Of a stretch of 28,022 nucleotides of DNA, positions 7,197 to 14,682 are shown in pieces; the stretch's first letter is position 1, and every line of letters starts with the position of its first letter. Source of the DNA: Ruminococcus sp. UBA3280. GTDB taxonomy: Bacteria > Bacillota > Clostridia > Oscillospirales > Ruminococcaceae. The notes beneath the pieces are model-generated. The model had not been told where the DNA came from and made no database searches. It saw only the letters and a program-made list of their open reading frames with translations. Both the position numbers and the translations under genes were made by a program. The stretch spans positions 1-28,022 of the forward strand of contig DETU01000078.1 in NCBI GenBank assembly GCA_002362175.1, in the 5' to 3' direction.

Positions 7197-8588
7197 TTAG
7201 TCTGAAAGTTGTTTTGCCTTAGCTATAACGTCGTCAATAGTTCCTGCCATAAGGAAAGCGGCTTCGGGGTACTTGTCCATATCGCCCTCTATGATTGCGT
7301 TAAAGCCTTCGATAGTGTCTTTGAGGGGAACGTATTTGCCTTTAAGACCCGTGAAATTTTCCGCAACGTTGAAAGGCTGTGAAAGGAACTTCTGTATTTT
7401 TCTTGCACGGTATACGGCAAGTTTGTCGGCTTCGTCAAGTTCTTCCATACCGAGAATACCTATAATGTCCTGTAATTCCTTGTACTTCTGTAAAAGTTCC
7501 TGTGTGCGTCTTGCAACAGAGTAATGTTCTTCACCGACTACTTCAGGTTCAAGAATACGTGAATTTGATTCAAGAGGGTCAACGGCAGGGTATATGCCCT
7601 GTTCAACTATTTTACGTGAAAGTACAGTAGTAGCGTCAAGATGGGCAAATGTAATTGCAGGTGCCGGGTCGGTGAGGTCGTCCGCAGGAACATAAACCGC
7701 CTGAACTGACGTAATAGAGCCGTTTTTGGTAGATGTTATACGTTCCTGAAGTTCGCCTACTTCTGTAGCAAGTGTAGGCTGATAGCCGACCGCAGACGGC
7801 ATACGTCCGAGAAGTGCCGAAACTTCCGAACCTGCCTGAACATATCTGAAAATATTGTCAATGAACAAAAGTACGTCCTTATGTTCACGGTCACGGAAAT
7901 ATTCCGCCATAGTAAGACCCGTCTGTGCAACTCTCATACGTGAGCCAGGTGGTTCGTTCATCTGTCCGAAAACAAGGGCGGTTTTGTTTATAACGCCTGA
8001 TTCCTGCATTTCGTTCCATAGGTCGTTACCCTCACGTGAACGCTCACCGACACCCGTAAAAATCGAGTAACCGCCGTGTTCTGTAGCGATATTTCTTATA
8101 AGTTCCTGAATAAGAACGGTTTTTCCTACGCCCGCACCGCCGAAAAGACCGATTTTACCACCCTTTGCGTAAGGTGCGATAAGGTCTATAACCTTTATGC
8201 CCGTTTCGAGAACTTCAACAACGGGACTCTGTTCCTGAAAGTTCGGTGCTTTGCGGTGGATTTCCCACTGTTCTTCAGCTCCTGTTTCACCTTTTTTGTC
8301 GATAGGTTCACCGAGTACGTTGAACATTCTTCCGAGTGTCTTTTCACCGACCGGAACTTTTATACATGAACCTGTCGGAGTTACTTCCATATTTCTGCTG
8401 AGACCTTCGCTTGTTGCAAGCATGATACAGCGTACAATATGATTTCCCATATGCTGTGCAACTTCCATTACACGTTTTTTTCCGTCAATATCAACAGTAA
8501 GAGCGTCCCTTATCATAGGGAGTTTACCTGACGGAAATTCAACATCTATAACAGGTCCTATAACCTGTGTAATTCTGCCTTTTTCCAC
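7197..8588 (-). CDS. atpD: ATP synthase F1 beta subunit
   Basis: The catalytic beta subunit (463 residues, typical length), which makes ATP at the F1 interfaces. Walker A GGAGVGKT, the catalytic glutamate in GVGERSREGNDLW and the Walker B segment LLFIDNIFRY are present. Two conserved tracts differ slightly from common bacterial sequences: FRYVQAGSE instead of FRFTQAGSE, and the DELSEED loop reads EELDEAD. The start is GTG 8588, about 12 bases after AAAGGAG, which is a long spacing. No closer in-frame start is visible, and MEKGRITQVIGPVIDVEFP is the normal N-terminus. Confidence 0.97.
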   Translation of the reverse strand: MEKGRITQVIGPVIDVEFPSGKLPMIRDALTVDIDGKKRVMEVAQHMGNHIVRCIMLATSEGLSRNMEVTPTGSCIKVPVGEKTLGRMFNVLGEPIDKKGETGAEEQWEIHRKAPNFQEQSPVVEVLETGIKVIDLIAPYAKGGKIGLFGGAGVGKTVLIQELIRNIATEHGGYSIFTGVGERSREGNDLWNEMQESGVINKTALVFGQMNEPPGSRMRVAQTGLTMAEYFRDREHKDVLLFIDNIFRYVQAGSEVSALLGRMPSAVGYQPTLATEVGELQERITSTKNGSITSVQAVYVPADDLTDPAPAITFAHLDATTVLSRKIVEQGIYPAVDPLESNSRILEPEVVGEEHYSVARRTQELLQKYKELQDIIGILGMEELDEADKLAVYRARKIQKFLSQPFNVAENFTGLKGKYVPLKDTIEGFNAIIEGDMDKYPEAAFLMAGTIDDVIAKAKQLSD

Positions 8589-8612
8589 TTATTACACAAA
8601 CTCCTTTCCTGA

Positions 8613-9518
8613 TTATTCCAGTCCGTTTGCTCCGCTTACAACTTCGGTTATTTCCTGCGTGATAGCAGCCTGTCTTGCCCTGTTGTAGAGGAGCGACAAA
8701 TCTTTTATCATATCTTTGGCACTGTTTGTGGCAGCGTCCATAGCGGTCATACGTGCCTGCTGTTCACAGCAGAACGCCTCAACCATTGCACCGTATATAA
8801 AACCCTTTGCGTAGTTCGGGATAAGATATGCCATAACTTCCTCAGGTGACGGAACAAACGACGCTTTGGGAAGCTTTTTCATAGTACCGTCTGCTGTTTT
8901 TCCGAAATGACGACGGCTGAACGGCAGAAGCTGAACGGTTTTCGGTTCATACTGATTCGGGTTTACCATATCCGTATAAATAATATATACTTCGTCCAGT
9001 TCTTTTTTTTCAAACTTTTCAAGTACAAGCTCGGCAATTTCCCTTGCCCTGTAGAGCGTAGGATTCTGTGTGGTATAGAGAAATTCCCCGTCCACATAGG
9101 CTTTTTTTGCGTTTTTCATTCTGTTCTGAAAGTACATTCTTCCGACGTGACCCATAACAAAGAGATAACAGTTGTCTATATCGGACGTTTTTGATAGTTC
9201 CTGTTCCGTATATTTGAGAATATTATGATTATAGCTTCCGCAGAGACCCTTATCAGCCGTGATGACTATATATCCCTTTTTACGTTTTCCGTCGGGAATA
9301 TTCTGTCTCTTGTCAAAGTAAAACTGACGTGTATGCGGAGTATGTTCGAGGATACTTTCAATAGTGGTCTGTAGCTTTTCAAAATACGGCATTGTTGCAT
9401 CAAGTGATTTTCTTGCTTTCTTGAGTTTTGAAGAAGAAATGAGGTACATGGCGTTTGTGATTTTGAGTATCTGCTTTATACTTGCGATACGTTCACGTAT
9501 TTCCCTTATATTAGCCAA
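8613..9518 (-). CDS. atpG: ATP synthase F1 gamma subunit
   Basis: The gamma subunit forms the rotating shaft inside the alpha3-beta3 head. At 301 residues it is near the usual length (about 285-300). The N-terminal helix IREIRERIASIKQILKITNAM and the C-terminal helix containing RMTAMDAATNSAKDMI are the diagnostic conserved coiled-coil arms. The start is TTG 9518, eight bases after GGGAGG. It sits 15 bases after the delta-alpha fusion gene and 24 bases before atpD, consistent with one transcript. Confidence 0.95.
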   Translation of the reverse strand: MANIREIRERIASIKQILKITNAMYLISSSKLKKARKSLDATMPYFEKLQTTIESILEHTPHTRQFYFDKRQNIPDGKRKKGYIVITADKGLCGSYNHNILKYTEQELSKTSDIDNCYLFVMGHVGRMYFQNRMKNAKKAYVDGEFLYTTQNPTLYRAREIAELVLEKFEKKELDEVYIIYTDMVNPNQYEPKTVQLLPFSRRHFGKTADGTMKKLPKASFVPSPEEVMAYLIPNYAKGFIYGAMVEAFCCEQQARMTAMDAATNSAKDMIKDLSLLYNRARQAAITQEITEVVSGANGLE

Positions 9519-9533
9519 TATAAAAACCTCCCT

Positions 9534-11570
9534 TTATTCCTCAAAAGCTGTTATGATTCTTTCAATTCTTTCCGCAAGGTCGTCTGTGAGGACTTTCTTT
9601 TCTTCGATTTCCTCAATAATATCTTGACCGTAACTTCTGATATAGTTCATTAGTTCTGTGCAGTGTTCTTTTATTTCCTTTAGCGGAATGTCGTCTAAAA
9701 ATCCATGCTGTGCCACATAAAGCAGTATAACCTGCTCATAATGGGGGAGGGGATTGTATAACGGCTGTTTGAGAAGTTCAGTAAGCATACGACCGTGATT
9801 AAGCAGGTCAGTTGTGGACTGGTCAAGCTCGGAGGAGAACTGTGTGAAAATTTCCATTTCCTTGAACTGTGCCAAATCTATACGGAGGTTTCCAGAAGCT
9901 TTTTTCATTGCTTTGGTCTGTGCCGCACCGCCTACACGTGATACCGAAAGACCGTAATTCACAGCAGGTCTTAAACCTGAATTGAACAATTCACTTTCAA
10001 GAAAAATCTGTCCGTCTGTGATAGAAATAACGTTTGTCGGGATATATGCGGAAATATCACCTGCAAGAGTTTCAATAATCGGGAGTGCTGTAAGTGAACC
10101 ACCGCCGTGTTCGTCGTCAAGACGGCTGGAGCGTTCGAGAAGTCTTGAATGAAGATAGAAAACGTCACCGGGATATGCCTCACGTCCGGGTGGTCTGTGG
10201 AGCAGAAGTGACATTGCACGGTAAGCAACAGCGTGCTTTGACAAATCATCATAAACTATAAGAACGTCTTTTCCCTTAGACATGAAATACTCAGCCATAG
10301 CCGTTCCTGAATATGGAGCAATATACTGGAAAGGTGCAGGTTCACTTGCAGATGCCGAAACTACTACCGAGTATTCCATAGCATTGTACTTTTTGAGAGT
10401 GTTTACAACCTGTGCGACTGTTGACGACTTCTGACCTATAGCAACATAGATACAGATAACGTCCTGACCTTTCTGATTGATAATGGTATCAACTGCAATT
10501 GAGGTCTTACCCGTCTGTCTGTCACCTATGATAAGTTCACGCTGTCCACGTCCGATAGGGAACATTGAGTCAATTGCGAGAATACCCGTCTGCAAAGGAA
10601 CGTTTACGGACTTACGTTCAATAACACCCGGAGCTTCTCTTTCAATAGGGAAGTAGTCGTCTGCTTTTATAGCACCGAGTCCGTCAATTGGAGAGCCGAG
10701 AGCGTCAACAACACGACCAAGAAGTTCGTCGCTTACTCCGACACCCGCACGTTTTCCTGTACGGATAACAGAAGAACCTTCTGTCAGTCCGTGTTCCTCA
10801 CCGAGAAGAACAACGCCTGAAGTCTTTTCTTCAAGACTCTGTACGATTCCTCTGACACCGTTTTCAAATTCAACGAGTTCACCGTACATAACACCGCTCA
10901 TGCCCTGTACTCTTGCAATACCGTCGCCGATTCTTGTTATGAAGCCTGTTTCGGTTGTTCCTGATTTTACGGTAAAGTCCTTTACTTCTGTCTTGAGGAC
11001 GGATATAATGTCACTTGCTGAACCGCTTTTTATTTTGGATTTTTCTGTTGATTCAACAAATTCCGCCGCCTTGCTTTTCAGGTTTTCTTTCATGAGTTTA
11101 AGGCTTGTGCGATAACTCTTGTCGTATTCAACATCACCTGCATTCAGGATAAAACCACCTATTATGTCAGGGTCGTGACGGTATTCAATTGAAACGTCCT
11201 CTTTGATGAACCTGTCCATAATAAACTTACGCAGGTCTGCCTGCTGAGATTCGGTAAGGGGGGTAACATATCTGACAACCGCTCTTATACTGCCCTGTTT
11301 TTCAAGAAGAATTTCGCTGTATTCTTCAAAAATCTCCGTCAGGCTGTTCACAATACCGTTTTTTACGGCATTCATCATGAATTTATCCATACTCTGCGGA
11401 AAAATTCTTTTTATAATATTTCTTTTTTCGTCATATGTCACGAGGGGATTTGAGAGTGTGTCCGCAACGTCCCTGCATGAAGTGAAAACATTTTTAGCTT
11501 CGTCAATATCTTCCTGAGTAATATCAAGACGGACGAGTTCCTTTAAAAATTCTTTTTCGAGGTCTTTCAT
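9534..11570 (-). CDS. ATP synthase delta-alpha fusion protein
   Basis: One 678-residue chain combining subunits normally encoded by atpH and atpA. Residues 1 to about 165 match delta (OSCP): an N-terminal helical domain slightly short at its start, then VTPLTESQQ and the delta signature DPDIIGGF (133-140). Residues 166-184 are a polar linker. Residues 185-678 are a complete alpha subunit: N-terminal helix, TRIGDGIARVQG, Walker A GDRQTGKT (349-356), VYDDLSKHAVAYR and the arginine-finger region SVSRVGGAAQ (Arg545). The gene replaces atpH and atpA in the normal operon position and no other copy of either is in the window. Its ATG overlaps the atpF stop as TGATG. I found no in-frame start codon with an SD at the junction, so a separate alpha product is not obvious. 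The stalk normally contains one delta for three alpha, which makes this arrangement odd. Confidence 0.95.
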   Translation of the reverse strand: MKDLEKEFLKELVRLDITQEDIDEAKNVFTSCRDVADTLSNPLVTYDEKRNIIKRIFPQSMDKFMMNAVKNGIVNSLTEIFEEYSEILLEKQGSIRAVVRYVTPLTESQQADLRKFIMDRFIKEDVSIEYRHDPDIIGGFILNAGDVEYDKSYRTSLKLMKENLKSKAAEFVESTEKSKIKSGSASDIISVLKTEVKDFTVKSGTTETGFITRIGDGIARVQGMSGVMYGELVEFENGVRGIVQSLEEKTSGVVLLGEEHGLTEGSSVIRTGKRAGVGVSDELLGRVVDALGSPIDGLGAIKADDYFPIEREAPGVIERKSVNVPLQTGILAIDSMFPIGRGQRELIIGDRQTGKTSIAVDTIINQKGQDVICIYVAIGQKSSTVAQVVNTLKKYNAMEYSVVVSASASEPAPFQYIAPYSGTAMAEYFMSKGKDVLIVYDDLSKHAVAYRAMSLLLHRPPGREAYPGDVFYLHSRLLERSSRLDDEHGGGSLTALPIIETLAGDISAYIPTNVISITDGQIFLESELFNSGLRPAVNYGLSVSRVGGAAQTKAMKKASGNLRIDLAQFKEMEIFTQFSSELDQSTTDLLNHGRMLTELLKQPLYNPLPHYEQVILLYVAQHGFLDDIPLKEIKEHCTELMNYIRSYGQDIIEEIEEKKVLTDDLAERIERIITAFEE

Positions 11571-12079
11571 CAGTTGTTATCCTCCTCTGACGAAAGAAAC
11601 TCGTCTACAAGACGGCGGTTTTTTTCGTCGTCAACATTTTCACCGATGATTTTAGAAGCTGCTTCAATGGCGAGGTCTGCAATCTGAGTCTGTGCCTGCT
11701 GAAGAACCCTCTTGCGTTCGTTTTCAATAGTCCTGCCTGCGTCGCTGATAATCTGTGAAGCTTCTTCCTGTGATTTTTTCAGTATAGCAGTTTTTTCGGC
11801 TTCTGCGTCGTCATGTGCTTTCATGATTATTTTCTGAGCTTCTTCCTTTGCACTGCTGAGGTCGTCGGTATACTGTTTTTTAAGTTCTTCTGCTTCCTTG
11901 CGTGATTTTTCAGCGGAATCAATATCGTCCTGAATTGAGCGTGTACGTTCATTCATAATCTTGTTGATAGGCTTGAAAAGGAATATTTTCAAAAGGATAA
12001 ACAGTATTATGATATTTACCGCAGACCATATGAAATTCCATATATTAACGTCAAGCATTGTACCTTTCAATGCGTCCAT
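11570..12079 (-). CDS. atpF: ATP synthase Fo b subunit
   Basis: The peripheral-stalk b subunit (169 residues). It has one N-terminal membrane helix (about 13-33, FIWSAVNIIILFILLKIFLF) and a long charged coiled coil rich in Glu, Lys and Ala that should reach up to delta. ATG 12079 follows AAGGAAAAAG. An alternative in-frame ATG at 12058 also has a nearby GAAAGG and would give 162 residues. The gene is translationally coupled by a 1-base overlap to the fused delta-alpha gene, whose delta part is its binding partner. Confidence 0.94.
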   Translation of the reverse strand: MDALKGTMLDVNIWNFIWSAVNIIILFILLKIFLFKPINKIMNERTRSIQDDIDSAEKSRKEAEELKKQYTDDLSSAKEEAQKIIMKAHDDAEAEKTAILKKSQEEASQIISDAGRTIENERKRVLQQAQTQIADLAIEAASKIIGENVDDEKNRRLVDEFLSSEEDNN

Positions 12080-12124
12080 GTCACTTTTTCCTTTCTTTGA
12101 TTTATCTGCCGATACCGAGTAATA

Positions 12125-12346
12125 TCATTTGAGTATGAAGATAATCAATATTGCGATAACGAAGCCGTAAATAGCTGTAGCTTCTGCCAACGCACAACCG
12201 AGAAGAAGTGCTTTGTTTATGTCGCCTTTTGCTTCAGGCTGACGTGCTATAGCGTCTGCCGCCTTAGAAGTTGCGATACCTATACCTATACCTGCACCCA
12301 TGCCTGTAAGAACTGCAAGACCTGCACCAATTGCGATTAAACCCAT
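12125..12346 (-). CDS. atpE: ATP synthase Fo c subunit
   Basis: The 73-residue proteolipid that builds the rotor ring: two membrane helices joined by the polar loop ARQPEAKGD. The ion-carrying carboxylate is Glu55 in LAEATAIYG. The Na+ ligands of Ilyobacter-type c subunits are missing: the helix-1 glutamine position is Ile22 (GIGIG) and the residue after the glutamate is Ala56 rather than Ser. A proton-coupled enzyme is therefore more likely. ATG 12346 is preceded by GGAGGT. Confidence 0.96.
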   Translation of the reverse strand: MGLIAIGAGLAVLTGMGAGIGIGIATSKAADAIARQPEAKGDINKALLLGCALAEATAIYGFVIAILIIFILK

Positions 12347-12427
12347 AACAAATTACCTCCGTAAAATTATTTAAGTAAGAATATAATTGCAGACCGCAGA
12401 ATAAACTGCGGTTTTCTGCCGTGAATA

Positions 12428-13114
12428 TTATTCGCTTTCCATAGCTTCCGACATGAAAAGCGATGTGAGGAATACAAAGACGTATGCCTGAATACAGCCG
12501 TCGAAAATATCAAAATAGAAACTGAAAACAAGCGGAAGTCCGACAGGGAGAATCATTTTGATAAGTTCCATGACTACAAATGCACCGAGAACGTTTCCGA
12601 AAAGTCGCATACAAAGTGAAAGCGGTTTGATGACGAGTTCAAGAATATTCATCGGTATCATGAGAGGCATTGGTTCTTTGAAACTTTTCAGCCAGCCCTT
12701 GAATCCTTTTTCTCTCATTCCGCTGAACTGAATCAGCAGGATTGCGAAAAGTGCAAGAGTTGCGGTAACGCCCAAGTCTTTTGTCGGCGGTCTGAGTCCG
12801 AAAAGTCCGACTATATTTGAAATTCCTATGTATATAAGGAATGTTTCAAGAATTGGCAGATATTTTTTGCCTTTCGGACCAAGTATCTCCAGAAAGAAAT
12901 TATTCATCCAGTTTATACCGATTTCAAGCAGACATTGTGCCCCTGTAGGTACTGTTTTGAGTTTTCTGACCAGCAGAACCGAAGCAAGAACCACAACCGC
13001 CATTATAACCCATGTTATTACGCACGATTCGGGAACGGGTATTCCGCCGAAAACGGGGATTGTAAAGGCAACACGACATTCAAGTTCCTCCATAAGTTTT
13101 TCTGCAATATCCAT
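12428..13114 (-). CDS. atpB: ATP synthase Fo a subunit
   Basis: The membrane stator subunit with the ion half-channels (228 residues, about 5-6 helices). The essential arginine lies in LSLCMRLFGNVLG, as in E. coli Arg210. ATG 13114 is chosen because AGAAGG precedes it at good distance. The open frame runs upstream to 13189 but that extension overlaps a leader hairpin and is not family-like. It is the first gene of the operon; no atpI precedes it. Confidence 0.95.
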   Translation of the reverse strand: MDIAEKLMEELECRVAFTIPVFGGIPVPESCVITWVIMAVVVLASVLLVRKLKTVPTGAQCLLEIGINWMNNFFLEILGPKGKKYLPILETFLIYIGISNIVGLFGLRPPTKDLGVTATLALFAILLIQFSGMREKGFKGWLKSFKEPMPLMIPMNILELVIKPLSLCMRLFGNVLGAFVVMELIKMILPVGLPLVFSFYFDIFDGCIQAYVFVFLTSLFMSEAMESE

Positions 13115-13136
13115 TATCACACCTTCTTTCTTATAA

Positions 13137-13178
13137 AAATAAAGAAAACGGAGACAGCACATGGCATAAATCTCCGTT
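13137..13178 (-). promoter_or_regulatory. Terminator-like hairpin in the atpB leader
   Basis: On the minus strand, AACGGAGA (13178-13171) pairs perfectly with TCTCCGTT (13154-13147) across a 16-base loop and is followed by a T-rich tract (TTCTTTATTTTTA). It lies between the atp promoter and atpB. It could act as a transcription attenuator, but the interrupted T tract and long loop make this uncertain. Confidence 0.4.
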
Positions 13179-13251
13179 GATTTTGTCAAAATAAGCGCTG
13201 CAAAAGCAGATGAAACAACTATTGGATAAGTTGTATTTTACCGCCCTTAAT

Positions 13252-13280
13252 ATAATATAACAAAATTTTCACAAAGTCAA
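13252..13280 (-). promoter_or_regulatory. Promoter of the atp operon
   Basis: On the minus strand, -35 TTGACT (13280-13275), a 17-bp spacer and -10 TATTAT (13257-13252). A second TTGACT copy lies a few bases upstream. The leader to atpB is about 130 nt. Confidence 0.8.
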
Positions 13281-13317
13281 TAGTCAAATTGAAAATTTCA
13301 CATTTCAGACAAAAATT

Positions 13318-13734
13318 TTATCCGGAACTTTTATCGGCTGTACTGTTTTCTGCAATGGCAATTGCTTTATTCAGTCGGTCAACAGCACTTGTGTTCAGTT
13401 TTGAAGCGAGCCTCACACGGTCAAGCTCAGTTTTAAGTGCTTTCAGTTCAGCAGTAACGGCTTTCATGGCATTTGAATGTTCGGAATTAATCTTGTTAAC
13501 TGCTTCAATATGCTTGTCCGCAAGCCTGTGCAGAGTATCGGTCATCTGCACCTGCTGGTCCTCAAGAAAACATACTCTTTTTATGAGGTCATTGACATTT
13601 GCAGCAAGCATTGTGTTGGCATTGTTCTGTTTTTCACCGAAATCCGTAAGCCTTGCGGCAGTCTGAAAAGCGGAAATCTTTTCTTCTCCGTCAAAAGTTT
13701 TCATCTTTGCATTTGTAAGCTTCATATCTGACAT
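13318..13734 (-). CDS. Hypothetical coiled-coil protein
   Basis: A 138-residue soluble protein with no signal peptide or membrane segment. From about residue 30 to 130 it is continuous predicted helix with heptad-like spacing of Leu, Ile, Val and Ala and many charged residues, so it is probably a coiled coil. I do not recognise a family. ATG 13734 has AAAGGAT about 13 bases upstream. It is 24 bases after the reductase gene and seems to be the last gene of the glycan operon; no clear terminator separates it from the atp promoter. An antisense ORF covers the same bases but has a low-complexity Ser-rich composition. The role is unknown; a link to glycan export or chain length would be speculation. 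Confidence 0.7.
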   Translation of the reverse strand: MSDMKLTNAKMKTFDGEEKISAFQTAARLTDFGEKQNNANTMLAANVNDLIKRVCFLEDQQVQMTDTLHRLADKHIEAVNKINSEHSNAMKAVTAELKALKTELDRVRLASKLNTSAVDRLNKAIAIAENSTADKSSG

Positions 13735-13758
13735 TTTTTCTTTTTTATCCTTTCTCTC

Positions 13759-14682
13759 TTAAATTTGTTTACGCCAGTAGTCAAGCGTATCTGAAACAGT
13801 CTTTTCAATGGGAATTTCAGCTTTCCAGCCCGTATCCCTTAAAATTTCCGATACATCGGGTTCTATAACAGGAATATCCGATTTTCTGAGACGATTCGGG
13901 TCAGTTCTGTGTAAAATTGGTATTTCAGAAAGTCCCATAGCCGTATTCAGTATATATTCTATGCTTACGGCTATGCCACGTCCTACATTGTAGGTTTTTC
14001 CCGAAATTCCTTTCTCTCCGAGAAGTCTGTAAGCACGGACAATGTCACGTACATCTGTAAAATCTCTTTTTGACGAGAGATTTCCCGTTGATATTTCGGG
14101 AGGTCTGCAACCTTTTTCAATTTCGGCAATCTGTTTGCAGAAGTCCGATATTACAAAAGTTTCCGACTGTTCTGGACCTGAATGGTTGAAAGCCCTTACA
14201 ATTACAATATCCTTATTATAAGCACGGTGATATATTCTTCCAATCATTCCCGTACAGACTTTTGAAACGGCGTATATATTTGCAGGATTAAGATTTTCAC
14301 TTTCTTTTATCGGACAGGCATTTTCACGTATGAAACCGTATTCCTCTCCCGAACCTATAAGAATAAGTCTTGTATTGTCGGGAAGTGATTCCATGAGGTT
14401 TATTGAACCGATTATATTTATTTCTGCGGTAAGCTGTGGTTTTTTCCATGATAATGCAACGGAACTCTGTGCCGCAAGATGATATACGATATCAGGCTGT
14501 ATTTCATTTATAAGCTTTGATATGTCATCTTTCCGCATTATATCAAGCACATGGCGGAAACAGTTGTCTTTTATATTTTCCGACGGAAGATGTGTTGCGT
14601 GGACTTCATAACCGTGATTATTGAGTTCCCTTATCAGATAACCGCCGACAAATCCCCCTGAACCTATAATAAGGGCTTTCAT
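13759..14682 (-). CDS. rmd: GDP-4-dehydro-6-deoxy-D-mannose reductase (Rmd-like)
   Basis: An extended short-chain dehydrogenase/reductase of 307 residues. It has the NAD(P)-binding GSGGFVG (7-13), a catalytic Ser111 in GSGEEYG and the Tyr137-x3-Lys141 pair (YAVSK). The tract FNHSGPEQ, the DFCKQIAEIEKG segment and SKRDFTDVRDIVRAY resemble Rmd, which reduces the product of GMD to GDP-D-rhamnose. With gmd and manC in the same operon this completes a GDP-D-rhamnose pathway from mannose-1-phosphate. GDP-L-fucose synthase is less likely because these tracts differ from WcaG. ATG 14682 overlaps the preceding glycosyltransferase stop as ATGA. Confidence 0.8.
   Translation of the reverse strand: MKALIIGSGGFVGGYLIRELNNHGYEVHATHLPSENIKDNCFRHVLDIMRKDDISKLINEIQPDIVYHLAAQSSVALSWKKPQLTAEINIIGSINLMESLPDNTRLILIGSGEEYGFIRENACPIKESENLNPANIYAVSKVCTGMIGRIYHRAYNKDIVIVRAFNHSGPEQSETFVISDFCKQIAEIEKGCRPPEISTGNLSSKRDFTDVRDIVRAYRLLGEKGISGKTYNVGRGIAVSIEYILNTAMGLSEIPILHRTDPNRLRKSDIPVIEPDVSEILRDTGWKAEIPIEKTVSDTLDYWRKQI

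Noticed and set aside
13115..13189. Upstream extension of atpB to an earlier start
   Set aside because: It crosses the leader hairpin, is not family-like, and a good SD precedes ATG 13114.
13289..13666. A 125-residue plus-strand ORF, Ser-rich
   Set aside because: It is antisense to the coiled-coil gene, has low-complexity composition and no SD, and the minus-strand frame fits the operon.
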